DNA from: Nocardia sp. BSTN01
GTDB taxonomy: Bacteria; Actinomycetota; Actinomycetes; Mycobacteriales; Mycobacteriaceae
DNA length: 64,000 nt
Assembly (NCBI RefSeq): GCF_015354405.1
Contig: NZ_JADKYP010000020.1
Coordinates: forward strand, 44,912-108,911
Direction: 5' to 3'
In this document: positions 16,378 to 24,331 of the stretch, piece after piece
Numbering within the stretch: the first letter of the stretch is position 1
Layout: every line of letters starts with the position of its first letter
The notes under the pieces: generated by a model
Databases searched by the model: none
What the model was told of the DNA's origin: nothing
Seen by the model: only the letters and a program-made list of their open reading frames with translations
Made by a program: the position numbers and the translations under genes

Positions 16378-17847
16378 ATGGCGATCGCGAAGCCCTCGGA
16401 CATGTTCGACCGAACGCGCGAATGGGAGGCGCTGACCCGATTCGTCACGAGTGGACAACCGCACGCGACTCTCGGGGTGGTCTCGGGACGTCGGCGACAG
16501 GGCAAATCCTTCCTGCTCGAGGCGTTGTGCGAGGCCACCGGCGGCTTCTACTTCGCGGCAGATCAAGCGACCGAGGCCGAGTCGCTCCGTTACTTCTCCG
16601 GCGCGGTCGCAGACTATTCCGGTTCCGATCTGCCGGTGACCTTCGAGGATTGGCGTCAAGCGGTGGATGGACTACTCGCGGTGACCGTCGACCGCGAGGT
16701 GCCCGTGGTCATCGACGAGTTTCCCTACCTCGCCAAGGCCGCTCCAGCGCTTCCCTCGATCGTGCAAGCCGCGCTGGCGCCCCGCCGACCCGAACGCCTG
16801 CGTTCGCGAGGTCGATTGCTGTTGTGCGGCTCGGCGTTGTCATTCATGGGCTCCTTGCTTTCCGGCGACGCACCACTGCGCGGGCGAGCCGGATTGGAAC
16901 TCGTCGTGCCCACTCTCGACTATCGGCTCGCGGCCGAGTTCTGGGGAATCGAGGATCCGCGATTGGCGGTGCGCGTGCACGCGATCGTCGGCGGCACCCC
17001 CGCCTACCGCCGGGAATTCGTCGAGGACGATGCCCCCTCCGGGCCGGAAGACTTCGACGACTGGGTTCGGCGAACGGTGTTGAATCCGTCCAGCCCGCTG
17101 TTCCGCGAGGCTCGGTATCTGCTCAGCGAGGAGCCCGGACTACGCGATCCCGGCCTCTATCATTCGGTGCTTTCGGCTGTGGCACATGGCAATTCGACCA
17201 GCGGTGGGATCGCATCGTATGTAGGCCGTAAGGCCAGCGATATCGCTCACCCGCTCGCCGTTCTGGAAGACTGCGGACTCCTGCGCCGGGAGCCGGATCT
17301 GTTCCGCGGCAACCGAATCCTCTATCGAATCAGCGAACCATTGGTCACCTTCTATCAGACCATCCTGCGTCCCGAGTGGGCACAGTGGGAGCGGGGCCGC
17401 GATACCGACAGGTTGTGGCGCCGTCGGCGTAGCAGATTCGACAGCAATGTGCTGGGCCCGCATTTCGAACAGATCTGCCGCGACTGGATCGCCGGTTACG
17501 CACCGCCCGAGACCTTCGGAGGTTATCCCGGCAGGGTCGGCTCCGGAGTCGTGAACGACCCCGCCGATCGGGCTACACATGAAGTCGACGTGGTCGTGTT
17601 CGGCGAAGGGCGCGAGGGTACCGAATCGCTGCTCGCGATCGGCGAGGCGAAGTGGAACGACGTCGTGGGCATGGGGCATCTGGACCGGCTTCGCCGTATC
17701 CGGCAACTACTCTCCAGTCGGTACGACACCTCCGAAACTCGGCTGATCTGTTACAGCGCGGCGGGTTTCATGCCGGCGCTCGAGCGCGCAGCGGCCCGGG
17801 CGAGCGATATCGCCTTGGTCGGCTTGGACGATCTCTATCTCCGCTGA
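16378..17847 (+). CDS. ATP-binding protein with C-terminal DUF234 nuclease-like domain
   Basis: The 489-residue protein has Walker A GRRRQGKS (37-44), Walker B VPVVIDEFPYL (about 108-118), a sensor-like LLLCGSALSFM, and a winged-helix segment (IASYVGRKASDIAHPLAVLEDCGLLRR). The C-terminal DUF234 region has PD-(D/E)XK-like residues in THEVDVVVFGE and LAIGEAKW. This is the COG1672 archaeal-type ATPase family, common in defence or mobile contexts and of unknown function. ATG 16378 follows CGGAGG. It stands alone behind the AT-rich tandem palindrome. Confidence 0.85.
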   Translation: MAIAKPSDMFDRTREWEALTRFVTSGQPHATLGVVSGRRRQGKSFLLEALCEATGGFYFAADQATEAESLRYFSGAVADYSGSDLPVTFEDWRQAVDGLLAVTVDREVPVVIDEFPYLAKAAPALPSIVQAALAPRRPERLRSRGRLLLCGSALSFMGSLLSGDAPLRGRAGLELVVPTLDYRLAAEFWGIEDPRLAVRVHAIVGGTPAYRREFVEDDAPSGPEDFDDWVRRTVLNPSSPLFREARYLLSEEPGLRDPGLYHSVLSAVAHGNSTSGGIASYVGRKASDIAHPLAVLEDCGLLRREPDLFRGNRILYRISEPLVTFYQTILRPEWAQWERGRDTDRLWRRRRSRFDSNVLGPHFEQICRDWIAGYAPPETFGGYPGRVGSGVVNDPADRATHEVDVVVFGEGREGTESLLAIGEAKWNDVVGMGHLDRLRRIRQLLSSRYDTSETRLICYSAAGFMPALERAAARASDIALVGLDDLYLR

Positions 17848-17931
17848 CTGCCGATACGGCCTGAGCACGCCGATCGGCGCGGATCGGTTGTGATGCCAAA
17901 CACAACGGGGGCGTTTGATTTGACGCAACAT

Positions 17932-17944
17932 TTGCACATTGCAA
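17932..17944. promoter_or_regulatory. palindromic operator candidate for the MarR gene
   Basis: TTGCACATTGCAA is a palindrome of TTGCA/TGCAA around a 3-base centre, 10 bases before the MarR start at 17955. Related TTGCA and ATTG fragments surround it. MarR proteins usually autoregulate through such sites. No Shine-Dalgarno is visible before 17955, so the message may be nearly leaderless. Confidence 0.45.
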
Positions 17945-17954
17945 CTATTGTCTA

Positions 17955-18467
17955 ATGCAAGGCAATGAGGGGACCGTCGCGCCGGCCGCCGACGCCGCGT
18001 CCGAACAGAGCACCACTGCCGAGATCGCGGCACTCGAAGCACTGACCCGGATGCTGGTCTCCATCGCCTGGGACAGTGCCCACGCCGCACCGCCCGGCGT
18101 CACCTTCCCGCAGATGCGCTTCCTGCTGATCCTGCAGGCCCTGGGCCGGGTGTCGTCGTCGCGGCTGGCGGCCGCGCTCGGCGTCAACGCCTCGTCGGTG
18201 ACGCGGCTGGCGGACAAGCTCGAGGCCCGCGGGTACGTGGCGCGGGGAACCGATGCGCACAACCGCAGCGTCGTCACCATCGAGGTCACCACCGCCGGAC
18301 AGGCCGTGGTCGATCAGGTGTTGCAGCGGCGGAAGGTCGCCTTCGGATCCTTGCTGGACGGCCTCACTCCCGAGGCACGCGCCCGCGTGATCGTCGCGGC
18401 GCGGGATCTGGTGCAGGCCGCCGCCACCACGCCCTTCGTCACCGCGACCGGGCCGGGGTCGTTATGA
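17955..18467 (+). CDS. MarR-family transcriptional regulator
   Basis: The 170-residue protein has a winged helix at about residues 55-115: QMRFLLILQALGRVSSSRLAAALGVNASSVTRLADKLEARGYVARG, then the wing NRSVVTIEVTTAGQAVV. MarR proteins bind palindromes as dimers and respond to phenolic ligands, oxidants or other small molecules. Its stop overlaps the ClC start (ATGA, 18464-18467), so regulator and anion transporter are translated together. This implies it controls the ClC gene along with itself. Confidence 0.9.
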   Translation: MQGNEGTVAPAADAASEQSTTAEIAALEALTRMLVSIAWDSAHAAPPGVTFPQMRFLLILQALGRVSSSRLAAALGVNASSVTRLADKLEARGYVARGTDAHNRSVVTIEVTTAGQAVVDQVLQRRKVAFGSLLDGLTPEARARVIVAARDLVQAAATTPFVTATGPGSL

Positions 18468-20245
18468 GCGCCGGGCATTCGCGCGCGACGCATCTGGGCG
18501 ATTTCCAGGTCAGCCCGCGCCTGCTGCTGATCGCCGGCCTCGCGATTCCGGTCGGCGGCGCGGCCGCGGTGGCCGCGTACGCGCTGCTGCAGCTGATCGG
18601 GTTCATCACCAATCTCGTGTTCTACCAACGCTTCAGCACCGAGATGGTCGCGCCGGGCGCCACCCATCACCCGTGGTGGCTGGTACTCACGGCACCGGTC
18701 GTGGGCGGGCTGATCATCGGGGTGATGGCCCGCTACGGCTCGGAGAAGATTCGCGGCCACGGCATGCCGGAGGCGATCGAGGCCATTCTCACCGGCGGGT
18801 CGCGGGTGCAGCCGCGGGTGGCGCTGCTCAAGCCCGCCTCCGCCGCGATCAGCATCGGCTCGGGTGGCCCGTTCGGCGCCGAGGGGCCGATCATCATGAC
18901 CGGCGGCGCGGTCGGTTCGATTCTGGCGCAATTGCTGAAACTGTCCGCGGACGAACGCAAGACACTGCTGGTCGCCGGTTCGGCGGCGGGGATGGCGGCG
19001 ACCTTCAACGCCCCGCTGGCGGCGATTCTGCTGGCGGTGGAACTGCTGCTGTTCGAATGGCGGCCACGCAGTTTCATTCCGGTGGTGGCCGCCGTGGTCA
19101 CCGGCACCATCTGCCGCTGGGCGATGCTCGGCAACGGACCGGTGTTCGCGGTGGCGACCGACGGGCGCACGCCCGGCGCGCTGTCCGACGGCCTGGCGCT
19201 GATTCCCGGCATCACCGGCGGACTGCTGGCGATCGCCGCGACCGCGATGGTGTATTTCGCCGAGGATTCCTTCGCCAAGATCCCGGTGCACTGGATGTGG
19301 TGGCCGGCCATCGGCGGCCTGATCATCGGCATCGGCGGCCTGTTCGAACCGCGGGCGCTGGGAGTCGGCTACGACGTCATCGACCAGTTGCTCACCGGAC
19401 ATGCCACGCTGTCGCTGATCGTCGGCATTCTGGTGGTGAAAACCCTGATCTGGTCGCTCTCGCTCGGCTCCGGCACCTCGGGCGGCGTGCTGGCGCCGGT
19501 GTTCATGATCGGCGCGGCGCTCGGGGCCGCGGAGGGCGGATTGTTGCCGCACGTCACCGCGGGTTTCTGGGCGATGTGCGGATTGGCCGCGGTGGTCGGC
19601 GGGGTGATGCGCTCACCGCTGACCGGCATCGTCTTCACCTGCGAACTCACCCATGCCTGGAACGACGTGCTGCCGCTCGCGGTGGCCTCGGTTTCGGCGT
19701 ACGCGGTGTCGGTCCTGCTGCTCAAGCGTTCGGTGCTGACGGAGAAGATCGCCCGCCGCCGCCTGCATCTCACCCGCGAATACACCACCGACCCCCTGGA
19801 GACGTTCTTCACCCACGAGGTGATGACCGCCGATCCGCTGGTGCTCGGACTCGACGACCTCATCGACCCGATCCTCCCCCGGACCCACTACGCCGGGTTG
19901 TACCCCGTGGTCGACGGTTCCGGTGCGCTGGCCGGCGTGACCACCCGCCAGGCCCTGCAGAACAGCCCCGGCACGGCGGTCGCGGCGGCCACCCTGGACA
20001 TCCGGACCGCCGTCCATCCGGACAACACCCTGCGCGAGGTGGCCAACGCACTCGCGCTGGCACACGTGACGGCGGCACCCGTGGTCGCGCGCGACGATCC
20101 GAACCGCTTGTGCGGCATCATCACCCTCGAACAGCTGCTCCACGCCCGCCGCCGCGACCTGCACGAGGAACACCACCGCGAACGCCTGCTGGTGGTACGC
20201 GAAGAACCAGCTGCCAGGGACGACGACAAGGTCACCGCCGCCTGA
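18464..20245 (+). CDS. ClC-type chloride channel/antiporter with CBS domains
   Basis: The 593-residue membrane protein has the ClC selectivity motifs GSGGPFGAEGP near residue 143, whose Glu corresponds to the gating glutamate, and GSGTSGGVLAPVF near residue 336. A tyrosine filter position is less clear. After about ten membrane helices it ends in a cytoplasmic pair of CBS domains (residues about 440-560: HEVMTADPLVLG, LYPVVDGSGALAGV, TVHPDNTLREV, GIITLEQLL). ClC proteins exchange Cl- or F- for protons or act as channels. Co-translation with a MarR regulator is unusual for housekeeping ClC genes. Confidence 0.93.
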   Translation: MSAGHSRATHLGDFQVSPRLLLIAGLAIPVGGAAAVAAYALLQLIGFITNLVFYQRFSTEMVAPGATHHPWWLVLTAPVVGGLIIGVMARYGSEKIRGHGMPEAIEAILTGGSRVQPRVALLKPASAAISIGSGGPFGAEGPIIMTGGAVGSILAQLLKLSADERKTLLVAGSAAGMAATFNAPLAAILLAVELLLFEWRPRSFIPVVAAVVTGTICRWAMLGNGPVFAVATDGRTPGALSDGLALIPGITGGLLAIAATAMVYFAEDSFAKIPVHWMWWPAIGGLIIGIGGLFEPRALGVGYDVIDQLLTGHATLSLIVGILVVKTLIWSLSLGSGTSGGVLAPVFMIGAALGAAEGGLLPHVTAGFWAMCGLAAVVGGVMRSPLTGIVFTCELTHAWNDVLPLAVASVSAYAVSVLLLKRSVLTEKIARRRLHLTREYTTDPLETFFTHEVMTADPLVLGLDDLIDPILPRTHYAGLYPVVDGSGALAGVTTRQALQNSPGTAVAAATLDIRTAVHPDNTLREVANALALAHVTAAPVVARDDPNRLCGIITLEQLLHARRRDLHEEHHRERLLVVREEPAARDDDKVTAA

Positions 20246-20505
20246 ACAAAGCTGGCTCGAGGGCAAACCCGCCACATCCCACAGTCCGGCGGACCAGCAC
20301 ATCCGACGCAAGTTACCGCCGCGAGCGCCAAGGCGCACCACATCGGCTACACGGACCACCCATGGGCACATCCGGCGACGCCCGCAGAGACGAGTTCACC
20401 GGCGGCAGCGCGGCATCACGACGCCGAGCGCACCGGTCGAGCCGAGCCGACCCCTGCACGGTGTGGATGCGGGGCTCGGCGACATCCGCGTGGAACACTC
20501 GCGCT

Positions 20506-21543
20506 GTGAGCGAGTTCGGGCGGCGAGTGGGTTTCGTGGCGAATCTCGGTCCGGGGTGGTTCGCCTCGGTGATGGCGACCGGCATCGTCTCGCGGGCCGT
20601 CGGCGCGGCGGGGTGGGAGTGGGGTGGCACTGCCCTGTTGATCGTCGGCTTGATCGCCTACGCCGTGCTCGTCGTGGCGACCCTGCTGCGCATCGCATTC
20701 TTCGGCGACCGCGTGATCGGCGACGCGGTGAATCCCACGACCGGCTTCACCTATCTGGCCTTCGTCGCCGCCACCGGGGTGATGTCGGCGGGGCTGTCCC
20801 GGCACGCCTGGGTGGGTGCGGCGCTGGCCTTACTGCTGGTGGCGACGGTCGCGTGGGCGGTCCTCGTATACGCGATTCCGGCGCTGCTGATGCTGCACCA
20901 CGGCGCACCGACCGCGGTGACCGGCGCCAACGGCACCTGGTTCCTCTGGGTGGTCGGCACTCAATCACTCGCGGTGGCCGCCACCGCCCTGCCGCAGCCG
21001 TGGGGTCAGCGTTTCGCGGTGCCGGCGCTGCTGTGCTGGTCGGTCGGCGTGGTGCTCTACGGCATCGTGGCGACGGTGGTGCTGGGCACCCTGTTCGGCA
21101 CCTCGCTGACCGCCGAGCGCCTCGCGCCGACCTATTGGATCTTCATGGGCGCCACCGCGATCAGCGTGCTGGCCGGCACCCAGATCATGGATCAACGCTC
21201 GGTGGCGTTGATCGCGACCGTGCGGCCCATGCTCGAGGGCGCGACGCTGGTGCTGTGGGCGTTCGGCAGCTGGCTGGTGCCGCTGCTGCTGGCGGCCGGC
21301 ATCTGGCGGCATCTGGTCCGGCATTTCGGGCTGAGCTACGAACCGGGCCTGTGGAGCATCGTGTTTCCCGTGGGCATGTACGGCGTGGGAACCGCCGAAC
21401 TGGGCAAGGCCACCGGCGAACAGTGGATGGTCGACTTCGGGCACGGTGAGGCATGGGTGGCGCTGGCGGTGTGGGCGGCCACCGCGGCCGATCTGGTGGT
21501 TACGCTGGTCCGGCGCCGGCGTACCCGGGAATTCGTAGGCTGA
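20506..21543 (+). CDS. TDT/SLAC1-family anion transporter (tellurite-resistance/dicarboxylate transporter type)
   Basis: The 345-residue protein has about ten hydrophobic segments and the family entry signature NLGPGWFASVMATGIVSRA. The family includes E. coli TehA, malate permease and the plant SLAC1 channel. GTG 20506 was chosen because it places this signature at the N-terminus; no strong ribosome site is visible. It transports small anions across the membrane. It lies 260 bases after the ClC gene; co-regulation is possible but not shown. Confidence 0.87.
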   Translation: MSEFGRRVGFVANLGPGWFASVMATGIVSRAVGAAGWEWGGTALLIVGLIAYAVLVVATLLRIAFFGDRVIGDAVNPTTGFTYLAFVAATGVMSAGLSRHAWVGAALALLLVATVAWAVLVYAIPALLMLHHGAPTAVTGANGTWFLWVVGTQSLAVAATALPQPWGQRFAVPALLCWSVGVVLYGIVATVVLGTLFGTSLTAERLAPTYWIFMGATAISVLAGTQIMDQRSVALIATVRPMLEGATLVLWAFGSWLVPLLLAAGIWRHLVRHFGLSYEPGLWSIVFPVGMYGVGTAELGKATGEQWMVDFGHGEAWVALAVWAATAADLVVTLVRRRRTREFVG

Positions 21544-21555
21544 ACTCGCGATCTT

Positions 21556-21569
21556 CTACCGCACGGTAG
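21556..21569. promoter_or_regulatory. CTACCGCACGGTAG inverted repeat
   Basis: A 6-base arm pair (CTACCG/CGGTAG) around CA lies 13 bases after the transporter stop and 61 bases before the LutC-like gene. It could be a short terminator or an operator; flanking TCGCGA copies on both sides extend the symmetry. Confidence 0.35.
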
Positions 21570-21629
21570 CCTAGGTCGCGAAGTACGATCCGGCGGGAGG
21601 AGCCGGAGCAATGGAACGGGAGATTCACG

Positions 21630-22295
21630 GTGACCTCGCGGGAGGATTTCCTGCGCCGCGTGCGCGATGCCCTCGAGGCGCTACCGAATGACGAACGTAT
21701 GGTGCCGGTGCCGCGCAACTATCAGCGCAATGCCCCGGTGCACTCGGCCGCGGACCAGGCCGAGATCGTCGAACTGTTCATCGATCGCCTCAAACATTAT
21801 GGCGCCCAGGTCCATCGGGTCGGCGCGGACGAAATCCCCGGTGCGATCGACTCGGCCCTGCGCGCGCACGGCGCCCGCTCCGCGCTGGCCCCCGACGGGC
21901 TGCCCGAACATTGGCTGCGGCGCTGGGAACTGACGGGTGAACATCGGGTCCTCGACGATCAGCCGCAGCTGTCGATCCTCGATCGCGAACGCACCGATGC
22001 CGTGGTCACCGGATGTGCCGGCGCGGTAGCCGATGCGGGCACCCTGATTCTCGACGGCGGGCCGGGACAGTGCCGCCGCGACGCCGCCGTCCTGGCCGAC
22101 TGTCATATCTGCGTGGTCCGCGTCGAGCAGATCGACTTCTCGCTGCCACAGGTCCTGGACAAGCTGGACCCGCGCCGGTCCATCACCTGGTTCGGCGGCC
22201 CGACCGCCATGACCGATCCGGAGGCCGATTCCGGCAAGGTCGGCGGAGTCATCGAGGAGACCGAGCGACGGCTGGTCGTCGTCATCGTCGGTTGA
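21630..22295 (+). CDS. lutC: LutC/YkgG-family (LUD domain) protein
   Basis: The 221-residue protein fits LutC: an N-terminal helix MTSREDFLRRVRDAL, DAVVTGCAGAVADAGTLIL in the centre, and the C-terminal WFGGPTAMTDPEADSGKVGGV loop equivalent to the GPSATSDIE motif. LutABC oxidises L-lactate in Bacillus and other bacteria. GTG 21630 follows GGGAG. No lutA or lutB is within the window on either side: the next gene is an MFS exporter on the other strand. It may work with lutAB elsewhere, or do something else. The symbol rests on family membership only. Confidence 0.8.
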   Translation: MTSREDFLRRVRDALEALPNDERMVPVPRNYQRNAPVHSAADQAEIVELFIDRLKHYGAQVHRVGADEIPGAIDSALRAHGARSALAPDGLPEHWLRRWELTGEHRVLDDQPQLSILDRERTDAVVTGCAGAVADAGTLILDGGPGQCRRDAAVLADCHICVVRVEQIDFSLPQVLDKLDPRRSITWFGGPTAMTDPEADSGKVGGVIEETERRLVVVIVG

Positions 22296-22389
22296 TCGAC
22301 GGCCTCTGTTCTCCCCACCCCCTCACAAGCGCTCGTTAAGGGCGCGGCAAGCGCATCCCGGCATTGTCGTCGTCGACACCGGGAGTGCT

Positions 22390-22413
22390 CCTGCCGCGAG
22401 AGGGGGCGGCAGG
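22390..22413 (+). terminator. hairpin, likely terminator of lutC
   Basis: CCTGCCGC (22390-22397) pairs perfectly with GCGGCAGG (22406-22413) across an 8-base loop, 95 bases after the lutC stop. Confidence 0.45.
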
Positions 22414-22438
22414 ATCACCCACCGGCTGCGACCGAGAC

Positions 22439-22482
22439 GATCCGCTCGGTCTGTCGACGAGGGGTGACAGGCCGGGCGGATC
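22439..22482. other. 17-bp stem hairpin (structured RNA or terminator)
   Basis: GATCCGCTCGGTCTGTC (22439-22455) pairs with GACAGGCCGGGCGGATC (22466-22482). All 17 pairs form if two G-U pairs are allowed, with a 10-base loop. The G-U pairs form only in the plus-strand RNA, which suggests the plus-strand transcript is the one that matters. It lies 48 bases before the small ORF at 22530. Confidence 0.5.
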
Positions 22483-22529
22483 ACGATTCGGCAGCGGCGC
22501 GGGTGTCCGACTCGAGGAATGATGGGGGT

Positions 22530-22589
22530 ATGGAAACTGCGGTCGTCTTCGTCCTGGCTTGCCTGATCTACTGGTGGGGCTTGATCTGA
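22530..22589 (+). CDS. possible 19-aa hydrophobic peptide
   Basis: The ATG at 22530, after GATGGGGG, opens METAVVFVLACLIYWWGLI and a TGA. The peptide is almost entirely a single membrane span ending in Tyr-Trp-Trp, a typical membrane-interface cluster. It follows the long hairpin at 22439-22482. It could be a real small membrane protein of the type often missed by gene callers, or chance in a GC-rich gap. Confidence 0.3.
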   Translation: METAVVFVLACLIYWWGLI

Positions 22590-22655
22590 CCGATCGGCAG
22601 GCCCCGGCTCGCCACGGACTCGACCCCCGGACGCGACGGAGTCCGTCCCGGCCGG

Positions 22656-24176
22656 TCAGCGCGTGCCGACCAGTTCTTCCGCCGCACCCGGGTCCTGCTG
22701 TCCCACAGTCTCTTTCACGTTCCGCATCAAGAACACCGCTACCAGTGCCGCGACCACCGCGCTCACCGCGCCGACCGCGAAGGCGGCTTGCATTCCCGAA
22801 CTGAAGGCATCGCGAGCCAATCTCGCCAGGTGCGGGTCACCCAGGCCGAGCGCACCGGCGATGGACTCGCGCGCACTCGCCGGCGCCCGGTCCGGCATCG
22901 CGCCGGAATAGGTGCCCGCCAGGATGGCTCCCAGAACCGCGACGCCCAGCGCACCACCGGTCTGCTGAATGGTGTCGTTGAGCGCCGACCCCACCCCGGC
23001 GTGTTCGGCGGGCACCGCGCTCATCAACGCGCCGATCGCCGCGGGCATCGCCAGACCGGCTCCCGCGCCGAGCAGCGCCATGGCCAAGGCCGGCAGCCAG
23101 AACCCGGTTCCGGCGTTCAATGTGGCCAGCACCCCGAAACCTCCGGCGACGACGACCAGCCCGGCGACGGTCACCGGTTTGGCGCCGAGTTTCCCGACCA
23201 CACTCGCCCCCAGCGCGTTGAACGCCAGCACCGCGACCGCCATCGGCGTGAACGCCAGTGCGGTTCGCATCGGCGAATAGCCGAGCACGAATTGCAGATA
23301 CTGCGTCAGCACCAGCACCAGACCGCCGTTGGCGAAGGTCACCAGCACCAGCGAGAAGCTGGATCCGGTGAAGGTGCGGTTGCCGAACAGGTGCAGCGGG
23401 ACCATCGGCGAATCGGTGCGCAGTTCGCGAATCACGAAGCCGCACAATGCGGCAACCGTCACCGCCGCGGCGGCGAGAGTCGCGCCGTCCGTCCAGCCGC
23501 GCTGCGGCACGGCGATGATCGTCCACACCAGCGCCGTCATCCCGACGATGGACAGCACCGTGCCCGGGAGGTCCGGTTTACGCCACGGTCCCCGAGATTC
23601 CGGCATGAGCACCAGCGCCGCCACGATCGCCACGCCCGCGATCGGCACATTCATCACGAAGACCGAACCCCACCAGAAGTGGTTCAGCAGCGCTCCGCCG
23701 AGCACCGGGCCGCCGACCATGCCGAGGGTGGCGACCGCACTCCACGCCGCGATGGCCTTCGGCCGTTCCCGGTCGTCGAAGACGGTGATCAGGATCGACA
23801 GGGTGCTGGGCATGATCAGGACGCCGCCGATGCCCATCAGGACCCGCCCGGCGATCAGCATTTCCGGACTTCCGGCGTAGGCGGCCAGCAGTGAGGCGCC
23901 GCCGAACAGTGCCAGTCCGATCACCATGATCAGGCGCCGGCCGAAGCGGTCGGAGAGACTGCCGGACGTGAGCAGCAGTCCGGCGAACACCAGCAGATAG
24001 GCGTCGATGATCCATTGGATCTGCTGCGCGTCGGCATGCAGATCGGTGGCGATCTGCGGGATGGCGACCGTCAGCACCATATTGTCGATCACCAGCACCA
24101 GCGAGCTGAGACACAGGACGACCAGGATCAGCCAGCGGCGCGAACTGCCGACAGCGGTCGATTCCGAACTATCCAT
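22656..24176 (-). CDS. MFS drug:proton antiporter, DHA2 (14-TMS, EmrB/QacA) family
   Basis: The 506-residue protein has the DHA2 profile: first helix WLILVVLCLSSLVLVIDNMVLTVAIPQIATDLHA (motif D1-like), SLSDRFGRRLIMVIGL (motif A) near residue 85, GRVLMGIGGVLIMPSTLSIL (motif B), and AWSAVATLGMVGGPVLGGALL (motif C of antiporters) near 155. It exports drugs or other hydrophobic compounds with proton exchange. ATG 24176 after GAAAGG was preferred to the upstream GTG. It is divergent from a TetR regulator, the standard repressor/exporter arrangement. Confidence 0.93.
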   Translation of the reverse strand: MDSSESTAVGSSRRWLILVVLCLSSLVLVIDNMVLTVAIPQIATDLHADAQQIQWIIDAYLLVFAGLLLTSGSLSDRFGRRLIMVIGLALFGGASLLAAYAGSPEMLIAGRVLMGIGGVLIMPSTLSILITVFDDRERPKAIAAWSAVATLGMVGGPVLGGALLNHFWWGSVFVMNVPIAGVAIVAALVLMPESRGPWRKPDLPGTVLSIVGMTALVWTIIAVPQRGWTDGATLAAAAVTVAALCGFVIRELRTDSPMVPLHLFGNRTFTGSSFSLVLVTFANGGLVLVLTQYLQFVLGYSPMRTALAFTPMAVAVLAFNALGASVVGKLGAKPVTVAGLVVVAGGFGVLATLNAGTGFWLPALAMALLGAGAGLAMPAAIGALMSAVPAEHAGVGSALNDTIQQTGGALGVAVLGAILAGTYSGAMPDRAPASARESIAGALGLGDPHLARLARDAFSSGMQAAFAVGAVSAVVAALVAVFLMRNVKETVGQQDPGAAEELVGTR

Positions 24177-24267
24177 CGCGAACCCTTTCGAAGGACCAAA
24201 AGGACGCACACCGTGCGCCACTCCGAACACTGTACGGCCACCGCACACCGTTCGGCAATGAGTACGG

Positions 24268-24285
24268 CGTTCGACTGATCGAACG
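24268..24285. promoter_or_regulatory. operator candidate between MFS and TetR genes
   Basis: CGTTCGA (24268-24274) and TCGAACG (24279-24285) are perfect inverted arms around a 4-base centre in the divergent gap (24177-24331). The position suits joint repression of exporter and regulator by the TetR protein. Confidence 0.55.
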
Positions 24286-24331
24286 TCGTGCGGACGCGAC
24301 TATGCTGACGTCGACTGCGAAAGGAGAGCCG

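Larger units (their letters stand above)
22296..22655. other. intergenic region with two hairpins
   Basis: A 360-base gap between the convergent LutC-like and MFS genes. It holds a short hairpin (22390-22413), a long hairpin (22439-22482) and a possible 19-residue membrane peptide (22530-22589), each listed separately. Nothing else is supported. Confidence 0.5.

Noticed and set aside
13638-17900. Prophage or integrative element
   Set aside because: No integrase, att repeats, tRNA target or structural genes are present.
18314-19552. 412-residue minus-strand frame over ClC
   Set aside because: It is a His/Gln/Arg-rich shadow of the ClC gene.
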